Source of the DNA: Lachnospiraceae bacterium
Lineage (GTDB): Bacteria > Bacillota > Clostridia > Lachnospirales > Lachnospiraceae
Reading direction: 5' to 3'
Length of the DNA stretch: 64,000 nucleotides
Assembly: GCA_910574965.1 (NCBI GenBank)
Contig: CAJTDB010000001.1
Location: 377,092-441,091, forward strand
This document shows, in pieces, positions 9,379-17,856 of the stretch (positions are counted from its first letter, which is position 1; every line of letters begins with the position of its first letter). The notes below the pieces were generated by a model. The model was not told the DNA's origin and made no database searches. It saw only the letters and a list, made by a program, of their open reading frames with translations. The position numbers were made by a program, and so were the translations under genes.

Positions 9379-9379
9379 C

Positions 9380-9408
9380 ATGATAAACATTGCGATTCTA
9401 TTTGTCAA
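9380..9408 (-). promoter_or_regulatory. Sigma-A promoter of livJ
   Basis: On the minus strand TTGACA (9403-9408) is followed by a 17-base spacer and TATCAT (9380-9385), close to consensus. The predicted start, near 9371-9375, lies inside the neighbouring palindrome. Confidence 0.8.
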
Positions 9409-9420
9409 TCGATTTTTTAA

Positions 9421-9448
9421 GGATTTCACAAAATTCACAAAATTTACA
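9421..9448 (-). promoter_or_regulatory. A/T-rich direct repeat with CodY-box resemblance upstream of livJ promoter
   Basis: Two to three 9-base repeats (TTCACAAAA on the plus strand) lie 12 bases upstream of the -35. Read on the minus strand, AATTTTGTGAATTTT matches the CodY consensus AATTTTCWGAAAATT at 12 of 15 positions, with a second overlapping partial match. CodY controls branched-chain amino acid uptake in many Firmicutes. The assignment here is inference. Confidence 0.4.
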
Positions 9449-9511
9449 GAACTTTGGGAGTCCCTGCCAGTCATACAGATGCTCCCCGTCAAAAGACAGT
9501 ACAAAGAGGTC

Positions 9512-10762
9512 TTACCAGTAGCGCCGGATAGCCCGGACCGTCTGTGTGTACATACTGCTGACCCGGATGCCGGACCGCTCTGAACTTGCATGAACGATCA
9601 TACCGTTTCCAACATAGATGCCCACGTGTCCGTAGTAACAGACCACATCTCCCGGCTGCTTGTCCGCGTCGCTGACCGGTCTTCCGCCTACAGCCAGAGA
9701 ACCGGACTGCCTTGGCACGGAAATGCCAAAATGTGCATGAACCAGATTGACAAATCCGGAACAGTCCGTTCCGTTTGTCAGACTGTTGCCGCCGAATACA
9801 TAAGGACATCCGATAAACTGCTGCCCGTAAGATGCAATGGAGCCGCCCAGTCCGCTGCCTCCTCCGGAAGAACCCGAAGAACTGCCGCCGGAAGAACCGG
9901 AACTTCCGGATGAACTGCCGCTGCCGGCAGAATCCGAGTTTCCGGACGAACTGCCGCCTGAAGAATCAGAGTTCCCGGACGAACTGTCGTTCTTATTGCT
10001 GTTGTTTTTCGCCGCCCTTGCCGCTGCCGCCGCTCTCGCTGCCTCTTCCTGCAGTCTTTTTAACTGGGCATTCTGCTCCTTGATCTTCTTCTGATATTCG
10101 CTGACCTTGGCTCTGGCCGCGCTTAACTGACTGTCAAAGTTCGCGATCTCACTCCGCTTGCGGGAAATCATGGACTCCAAAGCCGCCTTCTGCTCTTCCA
10201 TCTGAGCCTCTAACTCCATAAGCTCTTCCTTCTCGTCCTCTAAACGGTTCTGAAGGTCGATGACCGCCTGCTTTGCCGCTTTGTATTCATCCAAAAGCCG
10301 GCTGTCGTATTCCTGCAGCTCTCCTGCATAATCCACTTTATTCATAAGCTCCGCCATACTGTCGGAGGTTAAAAGCAGTTCCATATAACTGGCCGTACCG
10401 GACTCATAGAGATACTGTATCCGAAGCTTCATGGCTTCGTACTGACGTTCTTCTGTCTCTTTTGCCGCTATGTAATCGATTTCTGCCTGCTGGATCTCTG
10501 CCTCTTTGGCTTCTAAGTCGTCCTTTAGCACCTCGATGCCGAGCATTGTCTCCGTCAGCTCATCGTTCAGCCCGTTCACCTCGCTGTTAAGGGCATTTTT
10601 CTTATTCTCCAGCCCGTTAATCTGGGACTGTATATTTTTTAACTCTTTCTCATTTTGCGACTTCTGATTCTGTATGCTCTTAATGTTTGACGCCGACGCG
10701 GACAGCCCCGCAGCCCACACCAGAACAGCCAGAAGAATGCACCCTGTTCTTTTCCATCTCAT
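9512..10762 (-). CDS. Secreted coiled-coil NlpC/P60 peptidoglycan hydrolase
   Basis: A 416-residue exported cell-wall enzyme of CwlO/PcsB layout. It has a signal peptide at 1-25 (MRWKRTGCILLAVLVWAAGL), a long coiled coil (about 28-255), a Ser/Gly/Asn low-complexity linker (about 260-305) and a C-terminal NlpC/P60 domain. The catalytic triad is visible as Cys334 in GTDCSGF, His379 in GHVGIY and His391 in IVHAS. Such enzymes cut D-Glu/DAP peptide bonds; in related systems the coiled coil contacts FtsX-type proteins. The frame is open to 10837 but GGAGG precedes the ATG at 10762. It lies 52 bases after the MacB-like permease, so a functional link is possible but unproven. Confidence 0.9.
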   Translation of the reverse strand: MRWKRTGCILLAVLVWAAGLSASASNIKSIQNQKSQNEKELKNIQSQINGLENKKNALNSEVNGLNDELTETMLGIEVLKDDLEAKEAEIQQAEIDYIAAKETEERQYEAMKLRIQYLYESGTASYMELLLTSDSMAELMNKVDYAGELQEYDSRLLDEYKAAKQAVIDLQNRLEDEKEELMELEAQMEEQKAALESMISRKRSEIANFDSQLSAARAKVSEYQKKIKEQNAQLKRLQEEAARAAAAARAAKNNSNKNDSSSGNSDSSGGSSSGNSDSAGSGSSSGSSGSSGGSSSGSSGGGSGLGGSIASYGQQFIGCPYVFGGNSLTNGTDCSGFVNLVHAHFGISVPRQSGSLAVGGRPVSDADKQPGDVVCYYGHVGIYVGNGMIVHASSERSGIRVSSMYTQTVRAIRRYW

Positions 10763-10814
10763 CCGATTGACCTCCGATTCCAGCATAGCACAAAATCGGC
10801 GTCTTTTCAACTGC

Positions 10815-12107
10815 TTATTCGTATCGTAGTGCATCAATGGGATTCAGTTTAGCCGCTTTGTCCGCCGGATAATATCCGAAGAAAACTCCAATAAAGACGG
10901 AAAAGCTGACAGACAAAATAATCCCCTTCACCGAAGGACTGACCGCATATCCCATCAGCCGGGTAGCTATCGATGCGATGCCGATCCCTAAAAGGATCCC
11001 AATCACGCCTCCAAGCAGGCACAAAACGATGGCCTCCATAATAAACTGCAGCCGTATGGAACCATTGGTTGCTCCCAGCGCCTTGCGGGTCCCGATCTCC
11101 CTTGTACGTTCCGTAATGGACACCAGCATAATGTTCATGACCCCGATACCGCCTACTAACAGAGAAATCCCCGCAATGGCAGCAATCGCAAGAGACACTG
11201 TGGACAGCATTTCCATCATGCTTTTTATAATAGATTCCATACTCATAGCACTGATCTCAAAGCTGTCATTATCTTTGTAATACCGGCCGTTCATATATTC
11301 CTCCACCTGGGTACAAAAATCCGACGCTTGGATCCCCGCTGCCGTCTGAATAATAAACTGGCGGTATCCGGATGTATTATGATTCTGATCCCTGGCCGTC
11401 TGCAGCGGCACATACAGAACCGTCTGGGTATCTTCCTCTGCACTGCTCACAAACTCCATGCCGGAATTTTCGTATTCATACACACCTACAATGGTGTAGG
11501 TGCGGTACCGGCTGCCAAACAGCACATCCACAGTCTGTCCCACCGCTTTCTGGCAGTCCCCGTCAAATAAATTGTTTACCAGCAAATCGGAAACCATAAC
11601 TACCTTGCGGGCCTCCTGCTGGTCCCGTTCGGACAAGGTTCTTCCTGCCAGAAGCGTAAGGTCTGCATCCTCAAGATTCTCCTTATTGACCCCAAGAGCG
11701 TTCACATACGCATAAAGGCTCCCTGTCCGGGCCGTGCCCGATCCAAGACTTTCAGAAAGAGAATATCCAGCCACTTCCTCCGAAAAATATGCCTTCAGGT
11801 CCTCCAGCATCTCCTCTGTCACCAGATCCTCGTCTTGTACTTCGGTCATCCTTGGTCCAAAAGTAAACGACATGCCGCTGCTCAAAGTCTCTGCTGTCGT
11901 ACTTTTTTGCTGCAGTCCTACCGTCACATTGTTCGCTCCCATAGATGACATGGAATCTGTCACAGAACTGCTGATAGAATCACCAAGAGTCATAATGGCA
12001 ATTACGGATGCAATGCCGATGATAATCCCCAGCATGGTCAGGAGCGAACGCACCTTATTGGCTCTCAGGCCGCTCAGTGCCAGCAGGATATTTTCCAGAA
12101 TCAGCAT
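10815..12107 (-). CDS. macB: MacB/FtsX-type ABC transporter permease
   Basis: A 430-residue permease with the MacB layout: one N-terminal helix (LLTMLGIIIGIASVIAIMTL, about 24-43), a large extracytoplasmic MacB-PCD domain (about 45-290), then three C-terminal FtsX helices with the family motif ERTREIGTRKALGA near 330. Known relatives act as mechanotransmission pumps exporting peptides, antibiotics or lipoproteins rather than through a transmembrane channel. The start overlaps the end of the ATPase gene (12101-12107), so the pair is translationally coupled. Here the ATPase is a separate protein, as usual in Gram-positives. Confidence 0.9.
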   Translation of the reverse strand: MLILENILLALSGLRANKVRSLLTMLGIIIGIASVIAIMTLGDSISSSVTDSMSSMGANNVTVGLQQKSTTAETLSSGMSFTFGPRMTEVQDEDLVTEEMLEDLKAYFSEEVAGYSLSESLGSGTARTGSLYAYVNALGVNKENLEDADLTLLAGRTLSERDQQEARKVVMVSDLLVNNLFDGDCQKAVGQTVDVLFGSRYRTYTIVGVYEYENSGMEFVSSAEEDTQTVLYVPLQTARDQNHNTSGYRQFIIQTAAGIQASDFCTQVEEYMNGRYYKDNDSFEISAMSMESIIKSMMEMLSTVSLAIAAIAGISLLVGGIGVMNIMLVSITERTREIGTRKALGATNGSIRLQFIMEAIVLCLLGGVIGILLGIGIASIATRLMGYAVSPSVKGIILSVSFSVFIGVFFGYYPADKAAKLNPIDALRYE

Positions 12108-12814
12108 TCGTCTCCTCTCCTCTCTCCGATAATCTCTCCATCTTTTAATGTCACAATCCGCCCGGTCTCCCTGGCCAGTTCCTGTGAATGAGTAATTAGT
12201 ACGATCGTCTTTCCCTGCTCTTTGTTCAGCTTCTGGAAAATATCCATAATCCTGCGTCCGGTCTTGGAATCCAGCGCTCCGGTCGGTTCGTCGGCCAGGA
12301 TGATGGCCGGATCGTTGGCCATAGCCCTTGCAATGGCTACACGCTGCTTTTGTCCTCCGGACAGTTCATCCGGATGATGACAGACCCGTTCCTCCATCCC
12401 TACCATTTCAAGCAGTTTTTTGGCCCGGTCTGTACGTTCTTTTCTGTTTATCCCTGCATATAACATAGGAAGCTCTACATTTTTCAGCGCACTGGTACGG
12501 CTAATCAGATTGTAAGTCTGAAAGACAAAACCGATCTTCTGGTTTCGTATCAGTGACAGTTCCCGGTCTTTTGCATGGGCCACATCCATGCCGTCCAGTA
12601 AATATTCCCCTTCTGTGGGGCGGTCCAGAATACCGATAATGTTCATCATCGTCGTTTTTCCGGAACCGGAGGAACCAACCACCGATATAAATTCTCCTTC
12701 TTTGACGTCCAGGTCAATGCCGTGCAGAATCTCCAGTTCATTGGGCTTTCCTATATAGTACCGCTTCACAATCCCCTGAAGCCGAATCATTGTTTTTTTA
12801 TCTGCCATATGCAC
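12101..12814 (-). CDS. MacB-type ABC transporter ATP-binding protein
   Basis: A 237-residue LolD/MacB-like ATPase. Walker A is GSSGSGKTT (about 50-58), the signature is LSGGQKQR, Walker B is [12 protein letters not shown] and the switch His is in [12 protein letters not shown] at 12814 follows GGGAGG at 6 bases and shares its G with the stop of the membrane fusion gene (TAGTG), so it is a likely start; an ATG two codons later (12808) is the alternative. It powers the adjacent FtsX-type permease. Confidence 0.92.
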   Translation of the reverse strand: MHMADKKTMIRLQGIVKRYYIGKPNELEILHGIDLDVKEGEFISVVGSSGSGKTTMMNIIGILDRPTEGEYLLDGMDVAHAKDRELSLIRNQKIGFVFQTYNLISRTSALKNVELPMLYAGINRKERTDRAKKLLEMVGMEERVCHHPDELSGGQKQRVAIARAMANDPAIILADEPTGALDSKTGRRIMDIFQKLNKEQGKTIVLITHSQELARETGRIVTLKDGEIIGERRGDEC

Positions 12815-14391
12815 TAAAATCCTCCCGGTCCGCCGCCCGGACCTCCACGGCCGCCGGAAGGACCGCCGGATGGTTCACCGCCTCCTCCCGGAAAGACCAT
12901 GACTTCTTCCGTTCCCGGACTGCTCTCTGTCTTTTCTGCCCCAACCATGGGCGACGGATAGTATACTTTTGTCTCCTCCGTCACGCCGTCACCAGAAATC
13001 TCCACATAATAATCGCCCTGCATACCCAGCGTTACCGGAACCGGCACCTTTTCCCCGTTTTGATCGATGTTGATAACAGAATTTCCTTCTTCATCGGTTT
13101 CCACACAATCGTAGGGAACAGTCAGTACATCATATACGGCATTCAGCACAATGCTGGCCTTGGCCGTCATACCGATCCGCAGGTTCGTATTTATATCATC
13201 CAGAGCAATCTCAAGCTCATACGAAGCACTCCCTGCGTTAGAATTATTTCCGGTATCAGAAGCCGCGTTTGCCGTAGGGGATACGAACGACACCTTTGCC
13301 GGAAGCTCCTCTTTTCCTACTGCCTCCACGATTACTGCTGCCGTCATATCTTTCTGGATATTACTGATATCATATTCGTCCACAGTGGCCGCCACAGCAA
13401 AATGTTCCTGATCTGCCACGGAAAACAGCGTACTGCCCTCTCCCATATAGGTATCGCCCACATCCACTTTAACTGCTGTGATGATTCCGGAAATGGGCGC
13501 TTTTACTGTACAGCTTTCAATTTGCTCCTTATAGCTCTCAATGGTCTGCTGGCTGCTGTCGTTGGAATAGGCATGCTCCATCTGAGCCTTTTCCAGATTA
13601 TCTTTGGCGGATGCGACATTTCTGTCGTTTTTCTTGCCGGCACTGGCAAGGGCTTCGGATGCGGATTCATAAGTTTCCAGCGCCCGTTTTTCCGTCTCTT
13701 CTGCTGCCATATAAGCCTGGTGGGCTTCCGTATAGGAGCTTTTGGCCTCCTCATATGCTTTTTCCAGTGCTTCATAAGCCGCCTGCGCCTCTGCATCTGT
13801 CTCCCCGCCCTCCGGCTTTATGGCCGCATTCAGTGCTTCCTCCGCCTCCCGAACACGTTCCTCCCGCCTTTGCAGCCGCTCTGCCGCACCGCTCAGTTCC
13901 GCCTCTGCTTCCTGCAGGGCCTCTTTGGCCTTTGCCTCACTTTTGACCGCCTGATCGTATTCATCTGTCCCGTCCTCCACAGCCTCTGCATAATTTTCCG
14001 AGGCGGTCTCTATGGATTTGTTCTCATTATAGGCACTCAGCGCCTGACGGTTCTGTGCTTCCTGAAGCTTTAGCTCCAGGTCTGAGGCGTCAAGAACCAC
14101 CATCACATCTCCTGCCTGGACGTAATCTCCGACTTTGCAGTTCACTTCTAACACCTTTACTTCCCTGGCACTGGCGGACACGTCCCTGGCATCGGCGCTT
14201 TTTATGGTCCCTGTCACACTGATGGAATTGATCAGGTTCTGTCTTTTCACCGGTACGGTCTTCACCTGCGTAACCTCCGCCGCTGCCAAATGCGCCTGTC
14301 TCTGCCTGTTCCATCTCCCGGCCAAAAGTCCTCCTGCCGTCAGCACCACCAGCACTGCTGCCGTGATCATGACCTTTCGTCTTCTTTTCAT
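12814..14391 (-). CDS. macA: Efflux periplasmic adaptor / HlyD-MacA family subunit
   Basis: A 525-residue membrane fusion protein. An N-terminal membrane anchor (about 7-26) is followed by a split lipoyl/barrel-sandwich domain (NCKVGDYVQAGDVMVVLDAS near 95-114; VKAPISGIITAVKVDVGDTY near 300-320), with a long Ala/Glu-rich coiled-coil hairpin between (about 120-290), then beta-barrel domains. The tail is very Gly/Pro-rich (last about 30 residues). The ATG at 14391 follows AGGAGG; the open frame to 14430 runs into the repeat array. In a Gram-positive cell it would extend MacB-type export across the wall. It heads a three- or four-gene operon. Confidence 0.9.
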   Translation of the reverse strand: MKRRRKVMITAAVLVVLTAGGLLAGRWNRQRQAHLAAAEVTQVKTVPVKRQNLINSISVTGTIKSADARDVSASAREVKVLEVNCKVGDYVQAGDVMVVLDASDLELKLQEAQNRQALSAYNENKSIETASENYAEAVEDGTDEYDQAVKSEAKAKEALQEAEAELSGAAERLQRREERVREAEEALNAAIKPEGGETDAEAQAAYEALEKAYEEAKSSYTEAHQAYMAAEETEKRALETYESASEALASAGKKNDRNVASAKDNLEKAQMEHAYSNDSSQQTIESYKEQIESCTVKAPISGIITAVKVDVGDTYMGEGSTLFSVADQEHFAVAATVDEYDISNIQKDMTAAVIVEAVGKEELPAKVSFVSPTANAASDTGNNSNAGSASYELEIALDDINTNLRIGMTAKASIVLNAVYDVLTVPYDCVETDEEGNSVINIDQNGEKVPVPVTLGMQGDYYVEISGDGVTEETKVYYPSPMVGAEKTESSPGTEEVMVFPGGGGEPSGGPSGGRGGPGGGPGGF

Positions 14392-14410
14392 ACATGATCC
14401 TCCTATTAAA

Positions 14411-14640
14411 GTTCCGCATGTATTCGGCAATTTCCTCCTCTACAGATGGAATACCGGCCCCCTTCGGCGTCCGCTATTCCATCTTGGCAATTGCCGAATA
14501 CATGCTGTTAAAGTTCCGCATGTATTCGGCAATTTCCTCCTCTACAGATGGAATACCGGCCCCCTTCGGCGTCCGGTATTCCATCTTGGCAACTACCGAA
14601 TACATGCTGTTAAAGTTCCCCATGTATTCGGTAATTGTCT
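14411..14640 (-). repeat. Tandem 102-nt repeat, 2.2 copies, with 16-bp terminal inverted repeats
   Basis: Units begin at 14411, 14513 and 14615 (truncated), exactly 102 bases apart. Each full unit contains an 88-base element bounded by inverted repeats CATGTATTCGGCAATT and AATTGCCGAATACATG (14417-14504 and 14519-14606; the second copy's right end is slightly changed) plus an inner inverted pair built on GGAATACCGG/CCGGTATTCC. Minus-strand translation is open through the units (34 residues each, including YSAIAKMEYRTPKGAGIPS). The last unit ends directly at the macA Shine-Dalgarno. It resembles a miniature palindromic element. See the related copy at 19296. Confidence 0.85.
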
Positions 14641-14731
14641 CATCCCTCCCCCGAACACTGCCTACCCTGATTTTACTGGAAAAATGTGTAAGAAGCTTGT
14701 TGATCCTATGATCTCCCTGTGAAAAAAATGT

Positions 14732-14792
14732 GAAAAAAATGTGATGCCGGCACATCCGAACGGCACTTTCTCCGCCCGGATGCCCGGCATCC
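14732..14792 (-). terminator. Terminator of the DHHW-protein gene
   Basis: On the minus strand GATGCCGG pairs with CCGGCATC, with an inner GCATCCG/CGGATGT stem, followed by ACATTTTTTTC. It lies 50 bases beyond the stop at 14843. Confidence 0.8.
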
Positions 14793-14842
14793 TGTAAAAT
14801 AACATTTCTTAAACTGTTAAAATATTATCAAAGCATTCACAG

Positions 14843-15874
14843 TCATTCTGCTTTCACCGTATCCTGCGAAACGATCAGTATCTTCGTAACCTCCTGTCCC
14901 TGAAGCCAGGCCGGAATATCCGTCCGGAAATACCGCGGATCGATAACGGTTATTTTCCCATAGTGGCACGCAAGATAAGGAACCATGCAGTTGGCAAAAG
15001 AATCCTTCAGAACCGCCAAATGTCCTTCCCCTTGTCCGGTTTCAATCTGGAGTACCGGATGATTCCCGTCCAGAAAATAGCGATAGGCATCTTCCGAGTC
15101 CAGAAGCTCTGCCTGGTACAGACCCTGAAGATCCGATTTCCCCAGATCATAGACTACCTGACAGGAGACACCGGGGTCATAGACTTCTATGGCATCCGCT
15201 TTCTCAGCATAATGAAGCCTTGCATAATGGGTGCCGAGAAAATCCTCCTTCACCGTCTTTCGCTCCAGTTTCTCTGGCGGCACCGGGACCAGTCCCTGAT
15301 CCTCTGCCCATGCCTCATAGGCATAATATGCCCCCAGCATCGTCCAGTGGTGGTCAGTCCGATAGTAAATATATTCTTCCCGGTGCCGATTCAGATTTTC
15401 CCATACCCGGTCCTCGACAAAAGGAAAAGAGAGCCCGCAGGGCATTCGATCCGTCAGCACCGCTCCCGCAGCCGGAACCCGGATACGGCTGACATTCCAT
15501 GCTCCGTACTGGTCTCTCATCTGCATTTCCAGCCGATCCCAGTCCGCTGTACGCTCCTGATCCGAGAACAGTTGTCCGTCCTTTCCCACATAGATCCCGT
15601 TGATTTCCTTTTTCTGCAGCAGCAGCTCGCATCGGGTTTTCACGCTGACCCACCGATCCCTTAGAGGAAACTGATCCGTCAGCCACTCCTCATAATTCTT
15701 GCCGTAGTTTCCATTTAGAACATCTGTTCGATTCAGAGCCGGCCGCTGGGCAAGCATACGCTTTTCCCAGTCCGAATAAAGCCGGTCCGGATATAGGAAA
15801 TCCACTGCCCAAAGGGCGTATAAAACCAGCAGAAACGCCAGACAGATCACCGTTTCTTTTCTTCCTTTTTTCAT
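14843..15874 (-). CDS. DHHW family protein (AlgJ/AlgX-like partner of MBOAT acyltransferase)
   Basis: A 343-residue protein with one N-terminal membrane segment (VICLAFLLVLYALWAVDFLY, about 9-28) and an extracellular SGNH-like domain. The name-giving motif is present as TDHHWTMLGAYYAYEAW (about 197-213), and EEWLTDQFPLRDRWV near 61 is typical of the family. Relatives such as AlgJ/AlgX transfer acetyl groups onto exported polysaccharide after the MBOAT protein carries them across the membrane. It lies 45 bases after the MBOAT gene and ends the cassette. The glycan substrate is unknown. Confidence 0.85.
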   Translation of the reverse strand: MKKGRKETVICLAFLLVLYALWAVDFLYPDRLYSDWEKRMLAQRPALNRTDVLNGNYGKNYEEWLTDQFPLRDRWVSVKTRCELLLQKKEINGIYVGKDGQLFSDQERTADWDRLEMQMRDQYGAWNVSRIRVPAAGAVLTDRMPCGLSFPFVEDRVWENLNRHREEYIYYRTDHHWTMLGAYYAYEAWAEDQGLVPVPPEKLERKTVKEDFLGTHYARLHYAEKADAIEVYDPGVSCQVVYDLGKSDLQGLYQAELLDSEDAYRYFLDGNHPVLQIETGQGEGHLAVLKDSFANCMVPYLACHYGKITVIDPRYFRTDIPAWLQGQEVTKILIVSQDTVKAE

Positions 15875-15919
15875 ATCTCCAGCTCTCTTTAATACTTAAA
15901 GTTTGTCAAAAAACAGCAG

Positions 15920-17239
15920 CTAAAACCTGAAATACAAAAATGGATTGTAGGACGCATCCACAATATAAGCGACGGACAGGAACAGGGATATCGCCCAGAC
16001 AGCCGGATAGCCTGCCAGCTTTTTTCCGAATCCAAAAGAACCAAAGATGCAGAATAACAGCAGCAGCCCGTAGTTGGACAGCAGCCATACAGACTGCCCG
16101 TTCCACAGACAGCCGCTGCTTCCAAACATCATTGCCAGCCAGCGGAGCCCTTCTCCCAAATGCTCCAGCGCAAAGACCGTCATCCCGGTCAATACCGCCG
16201 TCAGGGTATAGAGATGCCCGAATACGGCAGGAAGGCGCTTCAGCAGCTTCAAAAGGACACATTTCTCCACAATCAAAAGGATGCCAAAATACATACCCCA
16301 AATCAGAAAATTCCATCCTTTTCCGTGCCAGATTCCGGTCAGCGCCCAGACAATCAGGATGTTCCGAATCTGCATAAGTATTCCTTTCCGGTTTCCTCCC
16401 AGAGGAATATATACATAATCCCGGAACCACTGTCCCAGTGAAATATGCCATCTGCGCCAAAACTCTGTAATGCTTTTAGAACTGTAGGGATAGTCGAAAT
16501 TCTCTTTCAGATGAAACCCAATCATCCCGGCCAGTCCAATGGCCATATCCGAATAACCGGAAAAATCAAAATAGAGCTGCAGAGCATAGGCTGCGCTCCC
16601 CGCCCAGGCCGTCAATGTGCTCATCTGTCCCGGCGGGATCTGCTGCACAGCCTCCCACAAAAGACCGATCTGATTTGCCAGCAGTACCTTTTTCCCAAGC
16701 CCTATGCAGAAGCGTCCAATCCCTGCCGAAGCTTCCCCCGCTTCGAAAGACCGATTCTCCAGATCTTTTGCCACATCTTTGTATTTTACAATCGGCCCGG
16801 CAATCAACTGGGGAAACATGGACACGTAGGCACCAAAAGCTGCCAGATCCCGCTGAGCCGGCACCTCTCCCCGATAGACATCAATGGTATAGGACATGGT
16901 CTGAAAGGTATAAAAGGAAATCCCGATGGGGAGCGGCAGAACACCGGAATATTTAAATACGCCCAGCAGCGAGAGGTTTATCAGCACCGATTCCGCCAGA
17001 ATCCCTCTCGCAAGATGTTCCTGTCCCGCTGCTCTCGCATATTCCAGCACACGGCCATTGGCATAATCCAAAACCGTCGAGAACAGCATCAGTCCGATGT
17101 AGACGGGTTCTCCCCATGCATAGAACACAAGGCTTGCCAGAAAAAGGACCAGATTCCGGTACCGTTCTTTCGTCAGCAGATAAATGGTCAGAAATGCCGG
17201 AAGAAAGCGGAAAAGAAAAATCAGACTGGAAAATACCAT
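15920..17239 (-). CDS. MBOAT family membrane-bound O-acyltransferase
   Basis: A 439-residue multi-spanning protein of the AlgI/DltB-type MBOAT family. Family markers are the N-terminal FYAWGEPVYIGLML, SITEFWRRWHISLGQWFRDYVYIPLGG (partly quoted: EFWRRWHISLGQWFRDY, about 262-278) and the catalytic His in WALTGIWHGKGWNFLIWG (about 306-323). It should move acyl groups from a cytoplasmic donor to an outside acceptor with the DHHW protein. The start is 3 bases after the DUF4358 stop. No dltA/dltC is nearby, so D-alanylation is unlikely; O-acetylation of a surface polymer is the best guess. Confidence 0.9.
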   Translation of the reverse strand: MVFSSLIFLFRFLPAFLTIYLLTKERYRNLVLFLASLVFYAWGEPVYIGLMLFSTVLDYANGRVLEYARAAGQEHLARGILAESVLINLSLLGVFKYSGVLPLPIGISFYTFQTMSYTIDVYRGEVPAQRDLAAFGAYVSMFPQLIAGPIVKYKDVAKDLENRSFEAGEASAGIGRFCIGLGKKVLLANQIGLLWEAVQQIPPGQMSTLTAWAGSAAYALQLYFDFSGYSDMAIGLAGMIGFHLKENFDYPYSSKSITEFWRRWHISLGQWFRDYVYIPLGGNRKGILMQIRNILIVWALTGIWHGKGWNFLIWGMYFGILLIVEKCVLLKLLKRLPAVFGHLYTLTAVLTGMTVFALEHLGEGLRWLAMMFGSSGCLWNGQSVWLLSNYGLLLLFCIFGSFGFGKKLAGYPAVWAISLFLSVAYIVDASYNPFLYFRF

Positions 17240-17242
17240 CGC

Positions 17243-17791
17243 CTACTTTTTCAGCTCCTCTTCAATCACCGACAGCGCACGCTCGTTCATCTCCTGACAC
17301 GCCTTGATGGCCGCCTCCTCGTCGTCGCCCTCCGTGCCGTTCATGGAGCCTCCCAACTGCACAAAGCATACATATTTCCCATATTTACTTATACTGGACG
17401 CCTGAATCTTCGGAATATTGGACGGATACTGAAGCGTATCCTGCACCATGGATTCCTTGTACGTAAGCAGCGCATTCTCCACATTCTCTGCCTGATCCTC
17501 CTGAGCCTTCACGACGATCAGCGCATCTACATTCGCAGAGATCATAGGCGTCTGCCCGTAAAATTCCTCATACATATCTTCGGAAATTCCGTACCAGTCA
17601 TCTAAAAGCTCCGGAGCAAGCTCCATATCTGCCCAGTATTCTTCTCCAAGTTCTGATGACACCGCCTCCACAATACTTTTTGTCGATACATCATCCCGAT
17701 AATCTCCATCTTCAGAAGCATCATTACTTCCTTTTCCGCACGCGGTCAGCAGACATGCTGCCAGCAATACGGTCAGCCATCTTTTTTTCAT
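17243..17791 (-). CDS. DUF4358 lipoprotein
   Basis: A 182-residue exported lipoprotein: signal MKKRWLTVLLAACLLTACG, with the lipobox Cys at about 18. The remainder matches the DUF4358 pattern (SSELGEEYWADMELAPELLDD; VVKAQEDQAENVENAL; YGKYVCFVQLGG). Its function is unknown. It precedes the MBOAT and DHHW genes almost without gap, an arrangement recalled from other Lachnospiraceae, so it is probably an accessory of surface acylation (inference). Confidence 0.82.
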   Translation of the reverse strand: MKKRWLTVLLAACLLTACGKGSNDASEDGDYRDDVSTKSIVEAVSSELGEEYWADMELAPELLDDWYGISEDMYEEFYGQTPMISANVDALIVVKAQEDQAENVENALLTYKESMVQDTLQYPSNIPKIQASSISKYGKYVCFVQLGGSMNGTEGDDEEAAIKACQEMNERALSVIEEELKK

Positions 17792-17856
17792 ACCGATTCA
17801 CCTCATCCTATCTGTTTTCCTGTCACATAAGTACGGATTTCTGCCGCTGTTTATTG

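Larger units (their letters stand above)
14392..14842. other. 451-base non-coding region: repeat array and terminator
   Basis: This gap holds the 102-nt tandem repeat (14411-14640), an A/T-rich stretch, and the hairpin terminator of the DHHW gene (14732-14792). No convincing -35/-10 pair for macA was found. The only open frame (minus, about 14474-14755) translates the repeat and is not called a gene. Confidence 0.6.

Noticed and set aside
9832-10094. Pro/Glu-rich repeat peptide on the plus strand
   Set aside because: It is the complement of the Ser/Gly linker in the NlpC/P60 protein and has no start signals.
14411-14640. CRISPR array
   Set aside because: The period is uniform at 102 bases with no unique spacers between repeats and no cas genes in the window.
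14474-14755. 93-residue open frame on the minus strand translating the repeat
   Set aside because: No ribosome-binding site fits its first codon and it crosses the terminator region; treated as part of the repeat, not as a gene.
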